A stretch of 64,000 bases of DNA, taken from contig NZ_LFBV01000005.1 in the NCBI RefSeq assembly GCF_001905345.1, positions 310,001-374,000 of the forward strand, read 5' to 3'. The notes below the pieces were generated by a model. The model was given only the letters and a program-made list of their open reading frames with translations. It was not told the DNA's origin and ran no database searches. Within the stretch, counting starts at the first letter, position 1. Each line of letters begins with the position of its first letter. Below are positions 41,410 through 50,191 of this stretch, piece after piece. The position numbers and the translations under genes were made by a program. The DNA comes from Streptomyces uncialis (GTDB lineage: Bacteria; Actinomycetota; Actinomycetes; Streptomycetales; Streptomycetaceae).

Positions 41410-41727
41410 GACGATCACCCTAGGGCGGGCGGGCAAAGCCGGGTAGAGGCGGGCGGACCTGCGGTTACTTCCCAGTCGGGAACGGGGTGGACTACTGTGC
41501 GCGAAGGAACGCCTTGACATGTGACGCAGCGAACATCTGGCCGGAACCCTCTTTCGAAGAGTCGTACCGGTCGGTAACGTCCGGCCCGTCCGTCGTGCTC
41601 CGAGGCCCGGCGCCGTGCCGCACCCCTGGCCGCGGGGTCCGGAGCCCCGAGCACCGCCGAGCCGTGTACCCGGACCGCCGCAGCGACACACCGTCGTGGC
41701 GCCGGCGCCCTATGAGGAGCAGCAGTC
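41410..41727. other. 318-bp divergent intergenic region before fadD
   Basis: No gene is seen. A good -35-like TTGACA lies near 41514-41519 (+ strand), but no -10 box at normal spacing follows, so the fadD promoter is not assigned. A TACTGT hexamer lies near 41493. Confidence 0.3.
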
Positions 41728-43527
41728 TTGCGCGAGTTCAGCCTTCCGGCCCTGTACGAGGTCCCGACGGACGGCAACCTGACCGACATCGTGCGCAGAA
41801 ACGCCACACGGCACCCCGATGTGGCCGTCATCGCCCGCAAGGTGGACGGTGCCTGGCGTGATGTGCCGGCGCGGGCGTTCCTGGCGGACGTGGAAGCCGC
41901 GGCGAAGGGGCTGATCGCCGCCGGTGTCGGGCCCGGCGACCGGGTCGCCCTGATGTCGCGTACCCGCTACGAGTGGACCCTGCTGGACTTCGCGATCTGG
42001 AGCGCGGGCGGGGTGACGGTCCCGGTGTACGAGACGAGCTCACCGGAGCAGGTGGAGTGGATCCTGTCCGACGCGGGCGCGGTGGCGTGCGTGGTGGAGC
42101 TGGACAGCCACGCGGCGTCGGTGGAGTCGGTACGGGGACGGCTGCCGTCGCTGGCGCAGGTGTGGCAGATCGACGCGGGCGGGGTCGAGGAGCTGCGGCG
42201 GCTCGGCGCGGACGTCACCGACGCGGAGGTCACCGAGCGGGGCTCGCTGGCGAAGGCCGACGACCCGGCCACGATCATCTACACCTCGGGCACCACGGGC
42301 CGTCCCAAGGGCTGTGTGCTGACCCACCGCAGCTTCCTCGCGGAGTGCGGCAACGTCGTGGAACGGCTGCGCCCGCTGTTCCGTACCGGTGAGTGCTCGG
42401 TGCTGCTGTTCCTGCCGCTCGCGCACGTCTTCGGGCGGATGGTGCAGATCGCCCCGATGATGGCGCCGATCAAGCTGGGCTGCGTACCGGACGTCCGGCA
42501 GCTGACGGACGAGCTCGCCTCGTTCCGGCCGACGCTGGTGCTCGGTGTGCCGCGTGTCTTCGAGAAGGTCTACAACGGGGCGCGGGCCAAGGCGCAGGCG
42601 GACGGCAAGGGGAAGATCTTCGACCGGGCGGCGGACACCGCCATCGCGTACAGCAGGTCCCTGGACACCCCGTCGGGCCCCGGACTCGGTCTGCGGCTCA
42701 AGCACAAGCTGTTCGACAAGCTGGTGTACGGCAAGCTGCGCGCGGTGCTCGGCGGGAACGGCGAGTACGCGATCTCCGGCGGCGCCCCGCTCGGCGAGCG
42801 GCTCGGGCACTTCTTCCGGGGCATCGGCTTCACCGTGCTGGAGGGCTACGGCCTCACCGAGACCTGTGCGGCGACCACGTTCAACCCGTGGGACCGGCAG
42901 AAGATCGGGACGGTCGGTCAGCCGCTGCCCGGTTCCGTGGTGCGGATCGCCGACGACGGCGAGGTGCTGCTGCACGGCGAGCACCTGTTCGCCGGGTACT
43001 GGAACAACGAGGCCGCGACCGCCGAGGCGCTGCGCGACGGCTGGTTCCACACCGGGGACCTCGGCACCCTGGACGAGGACGGCTATCTGCGGATCACCGG
43101 CCGCAAGAAGGAGATCATCGTCACGGCGGGCGGCAAGAACGTGGCGCCCGCGGTGATCGAGGACCGTATCCGGGCGCACGCGCTGGTCGCGGAGTGCATG
43201 GTCGTCGGTGACGGCAGGCCGTTCGTCGGCGCGCTGATCACGCTCGACGAGGAGTTCCTGGGCCGCTGGGCGTCCGAGCACGGCAAGCCGTCCGGTGCCA
43301 CGGCCGCGTCCCTGCGGGACGACCTCGATCTGCTGGCGGCGGTGCAGGGCGCGGTCGACGACGGCAACGCGGCGGTGTCCAAGGCGGAGTCGGTACGGCG
43401 CTTCCGGGTGCTGCCGACGCAGTTCACCGAGGACTCGGGGCATCTGACCCCGTCGATGAAGCTGAAGCGCAATGTCGTCGCGAAGGACTTCGCGGACGAG
43501 ATCGAGGCCATCTACCAGGCCAAGTAG
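41728..43527 (+). CDS. fadD: long-chain fatty-acid-CoA ligase (FadD15-like AMP-binding enzyme)
   Basis: A 599-aa acyl-adenylate-forming enzyme. The AMP-binding P-loop is IIYTSGTTGRPKG (about 190). Then come FLPLAHVFGRMVQ, GYGLTETCAATTFN, GWFHTGDLGTLDEDGYL and the hinge GRKKEIIVTAGGKNVAP, with the C-terminal Lys region HLTPSMKLKRN. The start is TTG 41728 with TGAGGAGC 7 nt before it. In M. tuberculosis fadD15 (Rv2187) lies next to pimB and near the SRPBCC gene, as here. It probably activates long-chain acids for membrane lipid synthesis or turnover. Confidence 0.92.
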   Translation: MREFSLPALYEVPTDGNLTDIVRRNATRHPDVAVIARKVDGAWRDVPARAFLADVEAAAKGLIAAGVGPGDRVALMSRTRYEWTLLDFAIWSAGGVTVPVYETSSPEQVEWILSDAGAVACVVELDSHAASVESVRGRLPSLAQVWQIDAGGVEELRRLGADVTDAEVTERGSLAKADDPATIIYTSGTTGRPKGCVLTHRSFLAECGNVVERLRPLFRTGECSVLLFLPLAHVFGRMVQIAPMMAPIKLGCVPDVRQLTDELASFRPTLVLGVPRVFEKVYNGARAKAQADGKGKIFDRAADTAIAYSRSLDTPSGPGLGLRLKHKLFDKLVYGKLRAVLGGNGEYAISGGAPLGERLGHFFRGIGFTVLEGYGLTETCAATTFNPWDRQKIGTVGQPLPGSVVRIADDGEVLLHGEHLFAGYWNNEAATAEALRDGWFHTGDLGTLDEDGYLRITGRKKEIIVTAGGKNVAPAVIEDRIRAHALVAECMVVGDGRPFVGALITLDEEFLGRWASEHGKPSGATAASLRDDLDLLAAVQGAVDDGNAAVSKAESVRRFRVLPTQFTEDSGHLTPSMKLKRNVVAKDFADEIEAIYQAK

Positions 43528-43591
43528 GCCCGTCCGCACGGTGGTTCGTCCACCCGGCGGGCCGTTCGCGGTCCGGGTCGTTCGCGGTCCG

Positions 43592-43615
43592 GACCGGCCG
43601 GGGTCCGGGCCGGTC
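43592..43615. terminator. terminator between convergent fadD and response-regulator genes
   Basis: GACCGGCC / GGCCGGTC, 8 bp, with an 8-nt loop. The 3' arm overlaps the response-regulator stop codon. Two direct copies of GTTCGCGGTCCG precede it (43564-43591). Confidence 0.6.
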
Positions 43616-44264
43616 AGGGGTGCGGGCCCGCGTCGCGGCTCAGCAGGGCGGCCTGGACGCGGTTGGCGCAGTCGAGTTTGGCGAGGACGCGGCTCACATA
43701 CGTCTTGATCGTCATCTCCGTCATATGGAGCCGCCGGGCGATCTGCGCGTTGGACAGGCCCTCGGCGACGAGCCCCAGCACCTCGCGCTCGCGGGCGGTG
43801 AGCCGGGCCAGCCGCCCCGCGGCCTCCTGCCGTCGGCCCACCCGCTCCGCGCCGATGGTGCCGAGCAGCAGCCGGGTCACCTGCGGGGAGAGGAAGGCGT
43901 CCCCCTGGTGGGCCGCGCGGACCGCGCGGATGAGTTCCCCCGGTTCGCAGTTCTTGAGCACGAAGCCCGCCGCGCCGTATTCCAGGGCCCGCAGCACATG
44001 GGACTCGGCGCCGAACGCCGTGAGCAGCACACAGCGGACGGCCGGGGCCCGGCGGCGCAGTTCGTCCACCGCGCCGAGCCCGTCGAGGACGGGCATGACG
44101 ATGTCGAGCAGGGCGACGTCCGCGCGATGGCTGACCGCGCGTTCGACCGCGGTCCGTCCGTCACCCGCTTCGGCGACGACCTCGATGTCCGGCGCGGAGG
44201 CGAGGACGGTGCGGATGCCCGCCGTGATGAGCGGCTCGTCGTCCGCGACCAGCACCCTGATCAT
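43614..44264 (-). CDS. NarL/LuxR-family response regulator
   Basis: A 216-aa regulator. The receiver begins at residue 1 (MIRVLVADDEPLITAGI), with phosphoacceptor Asp54 (ALLDIVMP), Thr in LLTAFG and Lys in GFVLKNCE. The HTH is LTAREREVLGLVAEGLSNAQIARRLHMTEMTIKTYVSRVL (in part). Its ATG overlaps the kinase stop by one base (TGATG), so translation is coupled. The ABC exporter transcribed divergently from the kinase gene is the obvious candidate target, as in many Streptomyces LuxR-type systems. Confidence 0.92.
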   Translation of the reverse strand: MIRVLVADDEPLITAGIRTVLASAPDIEVVAEAGDGRTAVERAVSHRADVALLDIVMPVLDGLGAVDELRRRAPAVRCVLLTAFGAESHVLRALEYGAAGFVLKNCEPGELIRAVRAAHQGDAFLSPQVTRLLLGTIGAERVGRRQEAAGRLARLTAREREVLGLVAEGLSNAQIARRLHMTEMTIKTYVSRVLAKLDCANRVQAALLSRDAGPHP

Positions 44265-45568
44265 CAGCGCACCCCCAGCAGGAATCCGGCGGGCAGCACG
44301 ACGAGGACCAGTACGGCGGCGGCGACCCCGCGCACGGCGACCCGGGCGGTGCTCTCCCGGCCGTCCCCGCCCGGCCCGTACGGGAAGCCCCGCTCCCGGG
44401 TCCGCCCGCCGCCCGCGCCCTCCCCGGCGGGACCGTACGGCGCGTCCTGGCGGTCGGACCCGGGCGGCGGGCCCTCCCCGGCGGGCAGCATCGCCAGCAG
44501 CCGGAAGCCGCCGCCGTGCGGACCGTGGTCCAGCAGCCCGCCCGCCTGCCGTACCCGCTCGCCCAGCCCGACGAGCCCGTGGCCCGGTCCGCTGGGCCGT
44601 ACCGCCGTCGCGGCGGCCCCCGGTCCCTCCGGTGTCACCACGGTGAGCAGCAGCGCGTCCCGTTCCCAGACCAGCGCCACCTCGGCGGGCCGGCCCCCGG
44701 CGTGCTTGGCCGCGTTGGTCAGCCCCTCCTGCACCACCCGGTACGCGGTCCGCCAGGTCGCGTCGGGCAGCGGCACCGGACGGCCGGTGCGGGAGAGTTC
44801 CACGGGCAGCCCGGCGGTCCGGAAGTCGGCCACCAGCCGCTCGATCCCGGCCGGGCCCGGGGCCGGGCGGCCGGGGTCCTCCGTCCCGCGCAGCGCGCCG
44901 ACCAGTTCATGCAGCTCGTCCATCGCGGCGCGGGTGGTACGGGCCAGTTGGCGCACCCCGTCGCGCCGGTCGGGCGGCAGGTCGGTGACCTCCAGGGCGG
45001 CGGCCTGGACGGAGACGAGGCTGAGCCGCTGGCCGAGCGAGTCGTGCATGTCCCGGGCGATCCGCAGCCGTTCGGCGAGGCGTTCCCGCTCGGCGAGGAG
45101 TTCCTGGCGGCGCAGCAGTTCCTCGTTGCGCTGGGACAGCGCGTCGACCAGCTGGTCGTGCTGTGCCTGATGGCGGCCGACGAGCAGCGGCATCGCGACG
45201 AACACCAGGTAGGCGGTGACGAGTTGGGTGATCCCGGCGTCGTCGGGCGCGGACAGGAGCTGTACGGCGAGACCGCCGCAGGCCGCGCCCGCGGTCACCG
45301 CCGTACCGCCGCGGGTGACGAGGGCCCGTCCGGCGGCGTACCCGGTCCACAGCAGCAGCGCGAACACCGCGGGCAGCAGCGAGAACAGCAGCAGCGCGGT
45401 GACGAACGCCCCGACCGGACTGCGGCGGCTGAGCAGGACGACGCCGGTCAGGAGCACCGAGGTGCCCAGGAGCCCGGCCCACGACGGCGGGTCGCCGGGG
45501 AGCCGGGACGCCAGCACGGCGGTGTCCGTCGTGATCACGGCGAACGCGGCGAGCAGGGGCGCGATCAT
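44264..45568 (-). CDS. sensor histidine kinase (HisKA_3) with extra C-terminal helix
   Basis: A 434-aa kinase. Five to six N-terminal helices (1-130), a coiled linker, His175 in RIARDMHDSLGQRLSLV, then an HATPase with VVQEGLTNAAKHAGG and GHGLVGLGERVRQAGG. After the ATPase domain comes a Pro/Gly/Arg-rich linker and one more strongly hydrophobic helix (VAVRGVAAAVLVLVVLPAGF) at the very end, which is unusual for this family. The start is ATG 45568. No Shine-Dalgarno is visible and TACGCT lies 7 nt upstream, suggesting a leaderless message. Confidence 0.87.
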   Translation of the reverse strand: MIAPLLAAFAVITTDTAVLASRLPGDPPSWAGLLGTSVLLTGVVLLSRRSPVGAFVTALLLFSLLPAVFALLLWTGYAAGRALVTRGGTAVTAGAACGGLAVQLLSAPDDAGITQLVTAYLVFVAMPLLVGRHQAQHDQLVDALSQRNEELLRRQELLAERERLAERLRIARDMHDSLGQRLSLVSVQAAALEVTDLPPDRRDGVRQLARTTRAAMDELHELVGALRGTEDPGRPAPGPAGIERLVADFRTAGLPVELSRTGRPVPLPDATWRTAYRVVQEGLTNAAKHAGGRPAEVALVWERDALLLTVVTPEGPGAAATAVRPSGPGHGLVGLGERVRQAGGLLDHGPHGGGFRLLAMLPAGEGPPPGSDRQDAPYGPAGEGAGGGRTRERGFPYGPGGDGRESTARVAVRGVAAAVLVLVVLPAGFLLGVR

Positions 45569-45664
45569 GTGGGGCAGCGTATGCCGGACGCCGACGGCCC
45601 GGCCAGGCAACGAAGGCGGACCGGTGGCGCCCACTTTCGGGGGCGGAGCGCGGGCCGGTCCGGC

Positions 45665-45681
45665 GCCTAGCGTCCCCGGCA
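45665..45681 (+). promoter_or_regulatory. -10-like box adjoining the ABC transporter start
   Basis: TAGCGT at 45668-45673 ends 7 nt before the ATG at 45681, and no ribosome-binding site lies between, so a leaderless transcript is likely. On the opposite strand TACGCT stands 7 nt before the kinase ATG (45568). The 112-bp space therefore seems to hold two back-to-back leaderless promoters. No clear -35 is seen for either. Confidence 0.4.
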
Positions 45682-46433
45682 TGATCGAAGTACGGAACCT
45701 CGGCAAGAGATACGGCGGCCGGACCGTGGTGGACGACCTGTCGTTCACCGTCCGGCCGGGACGGGTGACCGGATTCCTCGGGCCCAACGGCGCGGGCAAG
45801 TCCACCACGCTGCGCATGATCCTGGGCCTGGACCGCCCCACCCGGGGCCGCGCCCTGATCGACGGCCGCCCCTACCAGGAGCTGGCACGGCCGCTGTGCC
45901 ACGCCGGTGCGCTGCTGGACGCCTCGGCCCTGCACGGCGGCCGGCGGGCCGGGGACCATCTGCGGTGGCTGGCGCGGAGCAACGGGATAGCGCGGCGCCG
46001 GGTGGGCGAGGTGCTGGAGCTGGTGGGGCTGGCGGATGTCGCGTCCCGGCGCACGCGGGGGTTCTCGCTGGGGATGACCCAACGGCTCGGGATCGCCGCC
46101 GCGCTGCTGGGCGATCCGCCGGTGCTGATGCTGGACGAGCCGGTCAACGGGCTCGACCCCGAGGGCATCCGCTGGCTGCGGAACCTGCTGCGGGACCTCG
46201 CGGCGGAGGGCCGTACGGTGCTGGTCTCCAGTCATCTGATGACCGAGACGGCACGCACCGCCGATCAGCTCGTGGTGATCGGGCGCGGGCGGCTGCTGGC
46301 GGATGTGCCGGTCGCCGAGTTCGCCGCCACCGGCACGGGCGGGGAGGGGGAGGCCGCCGCGCTGGAGGACGCCTTCCTGCGGCTCACGGACGCGTCCCTG
46401 GAATACCGGGGCGAGCGGGAGGGGCAGCGGTGA
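45681..46433 (+). CDS. ABC transporter ATP-binding protein
   Basis: A 250-aa ABC ATPase of the drug/antibiotic export class (CcmA/NatA-like). Walker A is GPNGAGKST (34-42), the signature is FSLGMTQRLGIA (an SLGM variant of LSGG), Walker B is VLMLDEPVNGLDPEG and the switch His is in VLVSSHLM. Start ATG 45681 gives the standard MIEVRNLGKRYGG head. It overlaps the permease gene as GTGA. It would energise export of a hydrophobic compound, or lantibiotic-style immunity. Confidence 0.92.
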   Translation: MIEVRNLGKRYGGRTVVDDLSFTVRPGRVTGFLGPNGAGKSTTLRMILGLDRPTRGRALIDGRPYQELARPLCHAGALLDASALHGGRRAGDHLRWLARSNGIARRRVGEVLELVGLADVASRRTRGFSLGMTQRLGIAAALLGDPPVLMLDEPVNGLDPEGIRWLRNLLRDLAAEGRTVLVSSHLMTETARTADQLVVIGRGRLLADVPVAEFAATGTGGEGEAAALEDAFLRLTDASLEYRGEREGQR

Positions 46434-47203
46434 ACGTCTTCCTGGCCGAACTGACGAAGATCCGTACGGTGCGCTCGACGGCGTGGTGCCTCGCCGCGGC
46501 CGTGGCCGTCGCCGGTGTCGTCGCCGCGCTGATCGGGCGCAGCTTCCGCGGCTGGCGCGAGGATCCCGGGAGCGCCGGGCAGCCGGACGCCGATCCGCTG
46601 TTCGCGAGCTTCTACGGGCTGACGCTGGCCCAGTTGGCGCTGGTGGTGTTCGCGATCCTGGTGATGGGGAGCGAGTACTCGACCGGCACCATCCGGCTGT
46701 CGCTGGCGGCGACCCCGCACCGGGGCGCGTTCTTCGCGGGCAAGCTGCTCGCGGTGACCGCGGTACTGGCCGTCGTGTCGCTGCTGGCGGTGCTGGTGGC
46801 GTTCGCGGCGGGCCAGTGGGGGCTCGGCCCGGACAGCGTCGGCTGGGGCGCTCCGGGCGTGCCGCGGGCGATCGCCGGGAGCTGGCTGTATCTGGTCCTG
46901 GTGCCGCTGCTGGCGCTCGGGCTGACGGCGCTGCTGCGCGGTCCGGCGCGGGCGATGGGGGCGCTGCTGCCGCTGCTGCTGCTCGGCTCGCAGGGGGCCG
47001 GGAACATCCCCGCGATCCGGGGGTGGGCGCAGTACCTGCCGGACCAGGCGGGCACGTTCATCATGCATCTGGCCGGGCCGCCGGAGGATCCGGTGTTCGC
47101 ACGGGACTACGGCCCGTGGACGGGTACCGCGATCCTGGCGGCCTGGACCGCCGCGGCGCTCGGCGCGGGATACCTCACCCTGCGCCGCAAGGACGCCGTC
47201 TGA
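46430..47203 (+). CDS. ABC transporter permease (ABC-2 type)
   Basis: A 257-aa membrane protein with six predicted helices. It begins VFLAELTKIRTVRSTAWCL, the N-terminal pattern of ABC-2 permeases of bacitracin/multidrug type. It has MGSEYSTGTIRLSLAATPHRGAFFAGK as a cytoplasmic loop and ends TLRRKDAV. The start is GTG 46430, overlapping the ATPase stop (GTGA), with GGGAGGGG upstream. The pair is a complete exporter and probably a target of the divergent two-component system. Confidence 0.9.
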   Translation: MNVFLAELTKIRTVRSTAWCLAAAVAVAGVVAALIGRSFRGWREDPGSAGQPDADPLFASFYGLTLAQLALVVFAILVMGSEYSTGTIRLSLAATPHRGAFFAGKLLAVTAVLAVVSLLAVLVAFAAGQWGLGPDSVGWGAPGVPRAIAGSWLYLVLVPLLALGLTALLRGPARAMGALLPLLLLGSQGAGNIPAIRGWAQYLPDQAGTFIMHLAGPPEDPVFARDYGPWTGTAILAAWTAAALGAGYLTLRRKDAV

Positions 47204-47275
47204 CGGTCCGCCGTACCGCGGTGTCCCGTTCCCGGCCCGCGTTCCGGACGGCCCGCGCCACGGGCCGACCGGGGC

Positions 47276-47341
47276 ACGGGCCGAGTCGGGCAGGGGCCGT
47301 CCTGGAACACGGGCCGAGCCGGGCGGGGGCCGTCCGGGGCA
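47276..47341 (+). repeat. two imperfect 33-bp tandem copies
   Basis: ACGGGCCGAGTCGGGC... at 47276 and ACGGGCCGAGCCGGGC... at 47309, period 33 bp, with few mismatches. They lie in the 236-bp gap between the convergent permease and glycosyltransferase genes, where no gene is seen. Confidence 0.65.
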
Positions 47342-47439
47342 AGGGTGCGCGTCTCAGGTGGGGCGGGCCCCGGACAGCGGCCGTACGCCACCGCGCCGGA
47401 CCGCGCGCCGCACCGCACGTCGCACCGCGGCACACCGGG

Positions 47440-48582
47440 TCACAGCAGTTCCTTGAGCCGTTCCGCCAGCAGGTCCCAGCGCCATCTCTCCTCGACCCAG
47501 GCCCGGCCCCGCTCCCCCATCCGCTGCCGCAGTTCCGGGTCACCGAGCAGCGTCACGATCCGGTCGGCCGCCTCGTCGGGCCGGCCGCCGCGCACCACCC
47601 AGCCGGTCTCCCCGTCCAGGACGGCGTCGGGGGCGCCCCCGGAGTCCCCGGCCACCACGGGCAGTCCCGTCGCCGACGCCTCCAGGTACACGATGCCGAG
47701 CCCCTCGACGTCGAGTCCGCCCCGGCGGGTGCGGCACGGCATCGCGAACACGTCCCCCGCGCCGTAGTGCGCGGGCAGCTCCGACCAGGGCACGGCGCCG
47801 GTGAACCGCACCGAGTCCGCGACGCCCGTCGTCTCCGCGAGCCGTCGCAGATCGTTCTCGTACGGGCCGCCGCCCACGATCAGCAGCACCGCGTCCGGGA
47901 CGGCGGCGAGGATCCGGGGCATCGACCCGATCAGGGTGTCCTGGCCCTTGCGCGGCACCAGCCGTGAGACGCACACCACGACGGGCCGGTCGGCGAGCCC
48001 GAGGCGGGCGCGCACCAGGTCGCCGCCCGAGCCGGGGTGGAAGGTCTTCTCGTCGACCCCGGGCGGGAGCTGGACCATCCGGGCGGCGTCGGCCGGGGCG
48101 AGGGCTCCGGCGATCCGGGACCGGGTGTACTCACCGAGATAGGTGAGGGTGTCGGTGGACCCGCCGATCCGGCGCAGCAGCCCCCGGGCGGCCGGGAGCT
48201 GCGCCCAGCCCGCCTCATGGCCGTGGGTGGTCGCCACCAGCCGGGTGGCGCCCGCCGAGCGCAGCGCGGGCGCCATCAGCCCGAGCGGGGCGGCGGCGCC
48301 GAACCATACCGAGGCGCAGCCGTGCTCGCGCAGCAGCGCGGTGGCCCGCCGGGTGACCCGGGGGGTCGGCAGCAGCATGGTCGTCCGGTCGCGGACGACG
48401 GTGAAGGTCTGCTCGGCGTCGAACGCGGCGGTGGCCTCGACGCCTTCGCGGCTGCGGTTCCAGGTGGAGGCGTAGACGACGATCCGGTCCGGGTCGAGGC
48501 GGAGCGCCATGTTGTGCAGGAACGCCTGGATTCCACCGGGCCGGGGCGGGAAGTCGTTCGTGACGATCAGGGTCTTGTGCAT
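47440..48582 (-). CDS. GT4-family glycosyltransferase (PimB-like)
   Basis: A 380-aa GT-B enzyme. The N-terminal acceptor domain begins KTLIVTNDFPPRPGGIQAFLHN, the typical opening of PimB/MgtA-type mannosyltransferases. The donor domain has VVVCVSRLVPRKGQDTLI, LLIVGGGPYEND and EGLGIVYLEASATGLPVVAGDSGG with the E-x7-E motif. A role in adding mannose to phosphatidylinositol or glycolipids is inferred from similarity to M. tuberculosis PimB (Rv2188c), which also lies next to a fadD15 gene. The start is ATG 48582; there is no Shine-Dalgarno, and TACTGT about 8 nt upstream could mean a leaderless mRNA. Confidence 0.88.
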   Translation of the reverse strand: MHKTLIVTNDFPPRPGGIQAFLHNMALRLDPDRIVVYASTWNRSREGVEATAAFDAEQTFTVVRDRTTMLLPTPRVTRRATALLREHGCASVWFGAAAPLGLMAPALRSAGATRLVATTHGHEAGWAQLPAARGLLRRIGGSTDTLTYLGEYTRSRIAGALAPADAARMVQLPPGVDEKTFHPGSGGDLVRARLGLADRPVVVCVSRLVPRKGQDTLIGSMPRILAAVPDAVLLIVGGGPYENDLRRLAETTGVADSVRFTGAVPWSELPAHYGAGDVFAMPCRTRRGGLDVEGLGIVYLEASATGLPVVAGDSGGAPDAVLDGETGWVVRGGRPDEAADRIVTLLGDPELRQRMGERGRAWVEERWRWDLLAERLKELL

Positions 48583-48802
48583 CGGCGTCGACAGTACCGA
48601 ACCGCCGCCGCCACTGGCCCCCCGGCCCGAGCCGCCGCCCACACGCCCGGCGCGCACGCCCCCGGGCCCCCGTCCGATCGGCCCGCCCGGTGGCGAACCC
48701 CGTGCCGCGGTCGGTCCGGCCCGGCCCCGCCTGATGGCCCGGCCCCCGTCCGGCCAGGCATGATGACTCCCCTTGGCCATCGGCGAACAGGGTGGGAAGG
48801 GT

Positions 48803-50191
48803 ATGACGGACACTCCGGACGTGGCTCCCGGTTCGGCTCCGGGGACACCGGCGACCGCACCGGCCCCGCGCCCGCGCACCGGGGCCGGACCGGGCACTCC
48901 CCCGCGCGCCGCCCCGCTCCCCTGGTACCGCGCGGCCCTCATGCCGACGGTGTGGATGCTCACCCGGGCGCTGCTCCTGCTGTTCGTCCTGAAGGTGTTC
49001 GTCCTGCCGGGCCCCGATGTGACCGTGGACGTCTCGGTGATCTACCAGGGCTGGTACGACGTGCTGCGCACCGGCACGTTCCCGCTGGACGACGTCACCT
49101 GGCAGTACCCGCCCGCCGCCGCGCTGCCGGTCCTGTCGCCGGGGCTGCTGCCGTTCCTGGACTACCCGGCCGCGTTCACGGTGCTCGTGCTGGCGGCCGA
49201 CGCGGTGGTCCTGCTGCTGCTCCAGTACGCGGGCACCCGGCCCGGCGGCAGTGAGCGGGGTGTGTGGCTGTGGGTGTGCGGGGTGCCGCTGCTGGGACCC
49301 ACCGTGTACGCCCGCTACGACCTGATGGTGACGGCGGTCGCGGTGGCCGCGCTGGTCGCCGGGGTCCGTCATCCGCGCGCGGCGGGTGCCCTCGCGGCGT
49401 TCGGGGCGCTGCTGAAGGTGTGGCCCGCGCTGGTCCTCGCCGGTACCGCCCCGGGCCGGGCGACCCGTCGCGCGTGGACGGCGGCGGCGGTGGCCGGGTC
49501 GCTGGTCCTGCTGGTGTTCGCCGTGACGATGCCCGGCGCGTTCGGCTTCCTCACCGCCCAGCGGGACCGGGGCACCGAGGTCGAGTCGGTGGGGGCGCTG
49601 GTGCTGCATCTGGCGCGCTGGTTCGGCTGGCCGGGCGAGGTGCGGCTGCACTACGGGTCGCTGGAGTTCCTCGGCCCGTACGTACCGGTGGTGAGCACGG
49701 CCGCCCAGGCGCTGTCGGTGCTGGCGCTGGGCTGGCTGATGGTGTGGCGGGTGCGGGCCCGGACCTGGTCACCGGGGACCCCGGCGGACGCCGCCTTCGT
49801 GGCGGTCCTGCTGTTCACGGTCACCAGCCGGGTCATCAGCCCGCAGTACGTGGTGTGGCTGATCGGGCTCGCGGCGGTGTGCCTGACGTTCCGGGACAGC
49901 CGGATGGCCGTCCCCGGGTGGCTGGTGGCCGCGGCGGCGTTCGTGACGGTGCTGGAGTTCCCGGTGTACTTCGCGGAGGTCGTGGCCGGCGAACCGCTGG
50001 GTGTGGGGCTGCTGTTCGTACGCAACGGACTGCTCGTCGCGGCGGCCCTGCTGGCCGCCGGGCGGCTGTGGCGGGCGACGGTGCCCGGCGCCGGGACACC
50101 GGGCGTACGGCGGTCGCGGAAGGCGTACGGCGGGCGGCCCGCCGCGGTCAGCCCAGCTCGCGCCTCAGATACGTCCGCCAGCGCGCCGTGA
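48803..50191 (+). CDS. glycosyltransferase family 87 (polyprenol-sugar dependent) membrane protein
   Basis: A 462-aa integral membrane protein with a Pro/Ala-rich head (1-45) and about ten helices. The extracytoplasmic loop DVSVIYQGWYDVLRTGTFPLDDVTWQYPPAAALP carries the catalytic-type Asp and the WQYPP motif of GT87 mannosyltransferases. YARYDLMVTAVAV follows. Mycobacterial members (Rv2181 among them) add alpha-1,2-mannose to lipoglycans. ATG 48803 with GGGAAGGG is preferred over 48773. The last 44 bp overlap the convergent lipoprotein gene, and its C-terminal 30 residues look unstructured. Confidence 0.85.
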   Translation: MTDTPDVAPGSAPGTPATAPAPRPRTGAGPGTPPRAAPLPWYRAALMPTVWMLTRALLLLFVLKVFVLPGPDVTVDVSVIYQGWYDVLRTGTFPLDDVTWQYPPAAALPVLSPGLLPFLDYPAAFTVLVLAADAVVLLLLQYAGTRPGGSERGVWLWVCGVPLLGPTVYARYDLMVTAVAVAALVAGVRHPRAAGALAAFGALLKVWPALVLAGTAPGRATRRAWTAAAVAGSLVLLVFAVTMPGAFGFLTAQRDRGTEVESVGALVLHLARWFGWPGEVRLHYGSLEFLGPYVPVVSTAAQALSVLALGWLMVWRVRARTWSPGTPADAAFVAVLLFTVTSRVISPQYVVWLIGLAAVCLTFRDSRMAVPGWLVAAAAFVTVLEFPVYFAEVVAGEPLGVGLLFVRNGLLVAAALLAAGRLWRATVPGAGTPGVRRSRKAYGGRPAAVSPARASDTSASAP

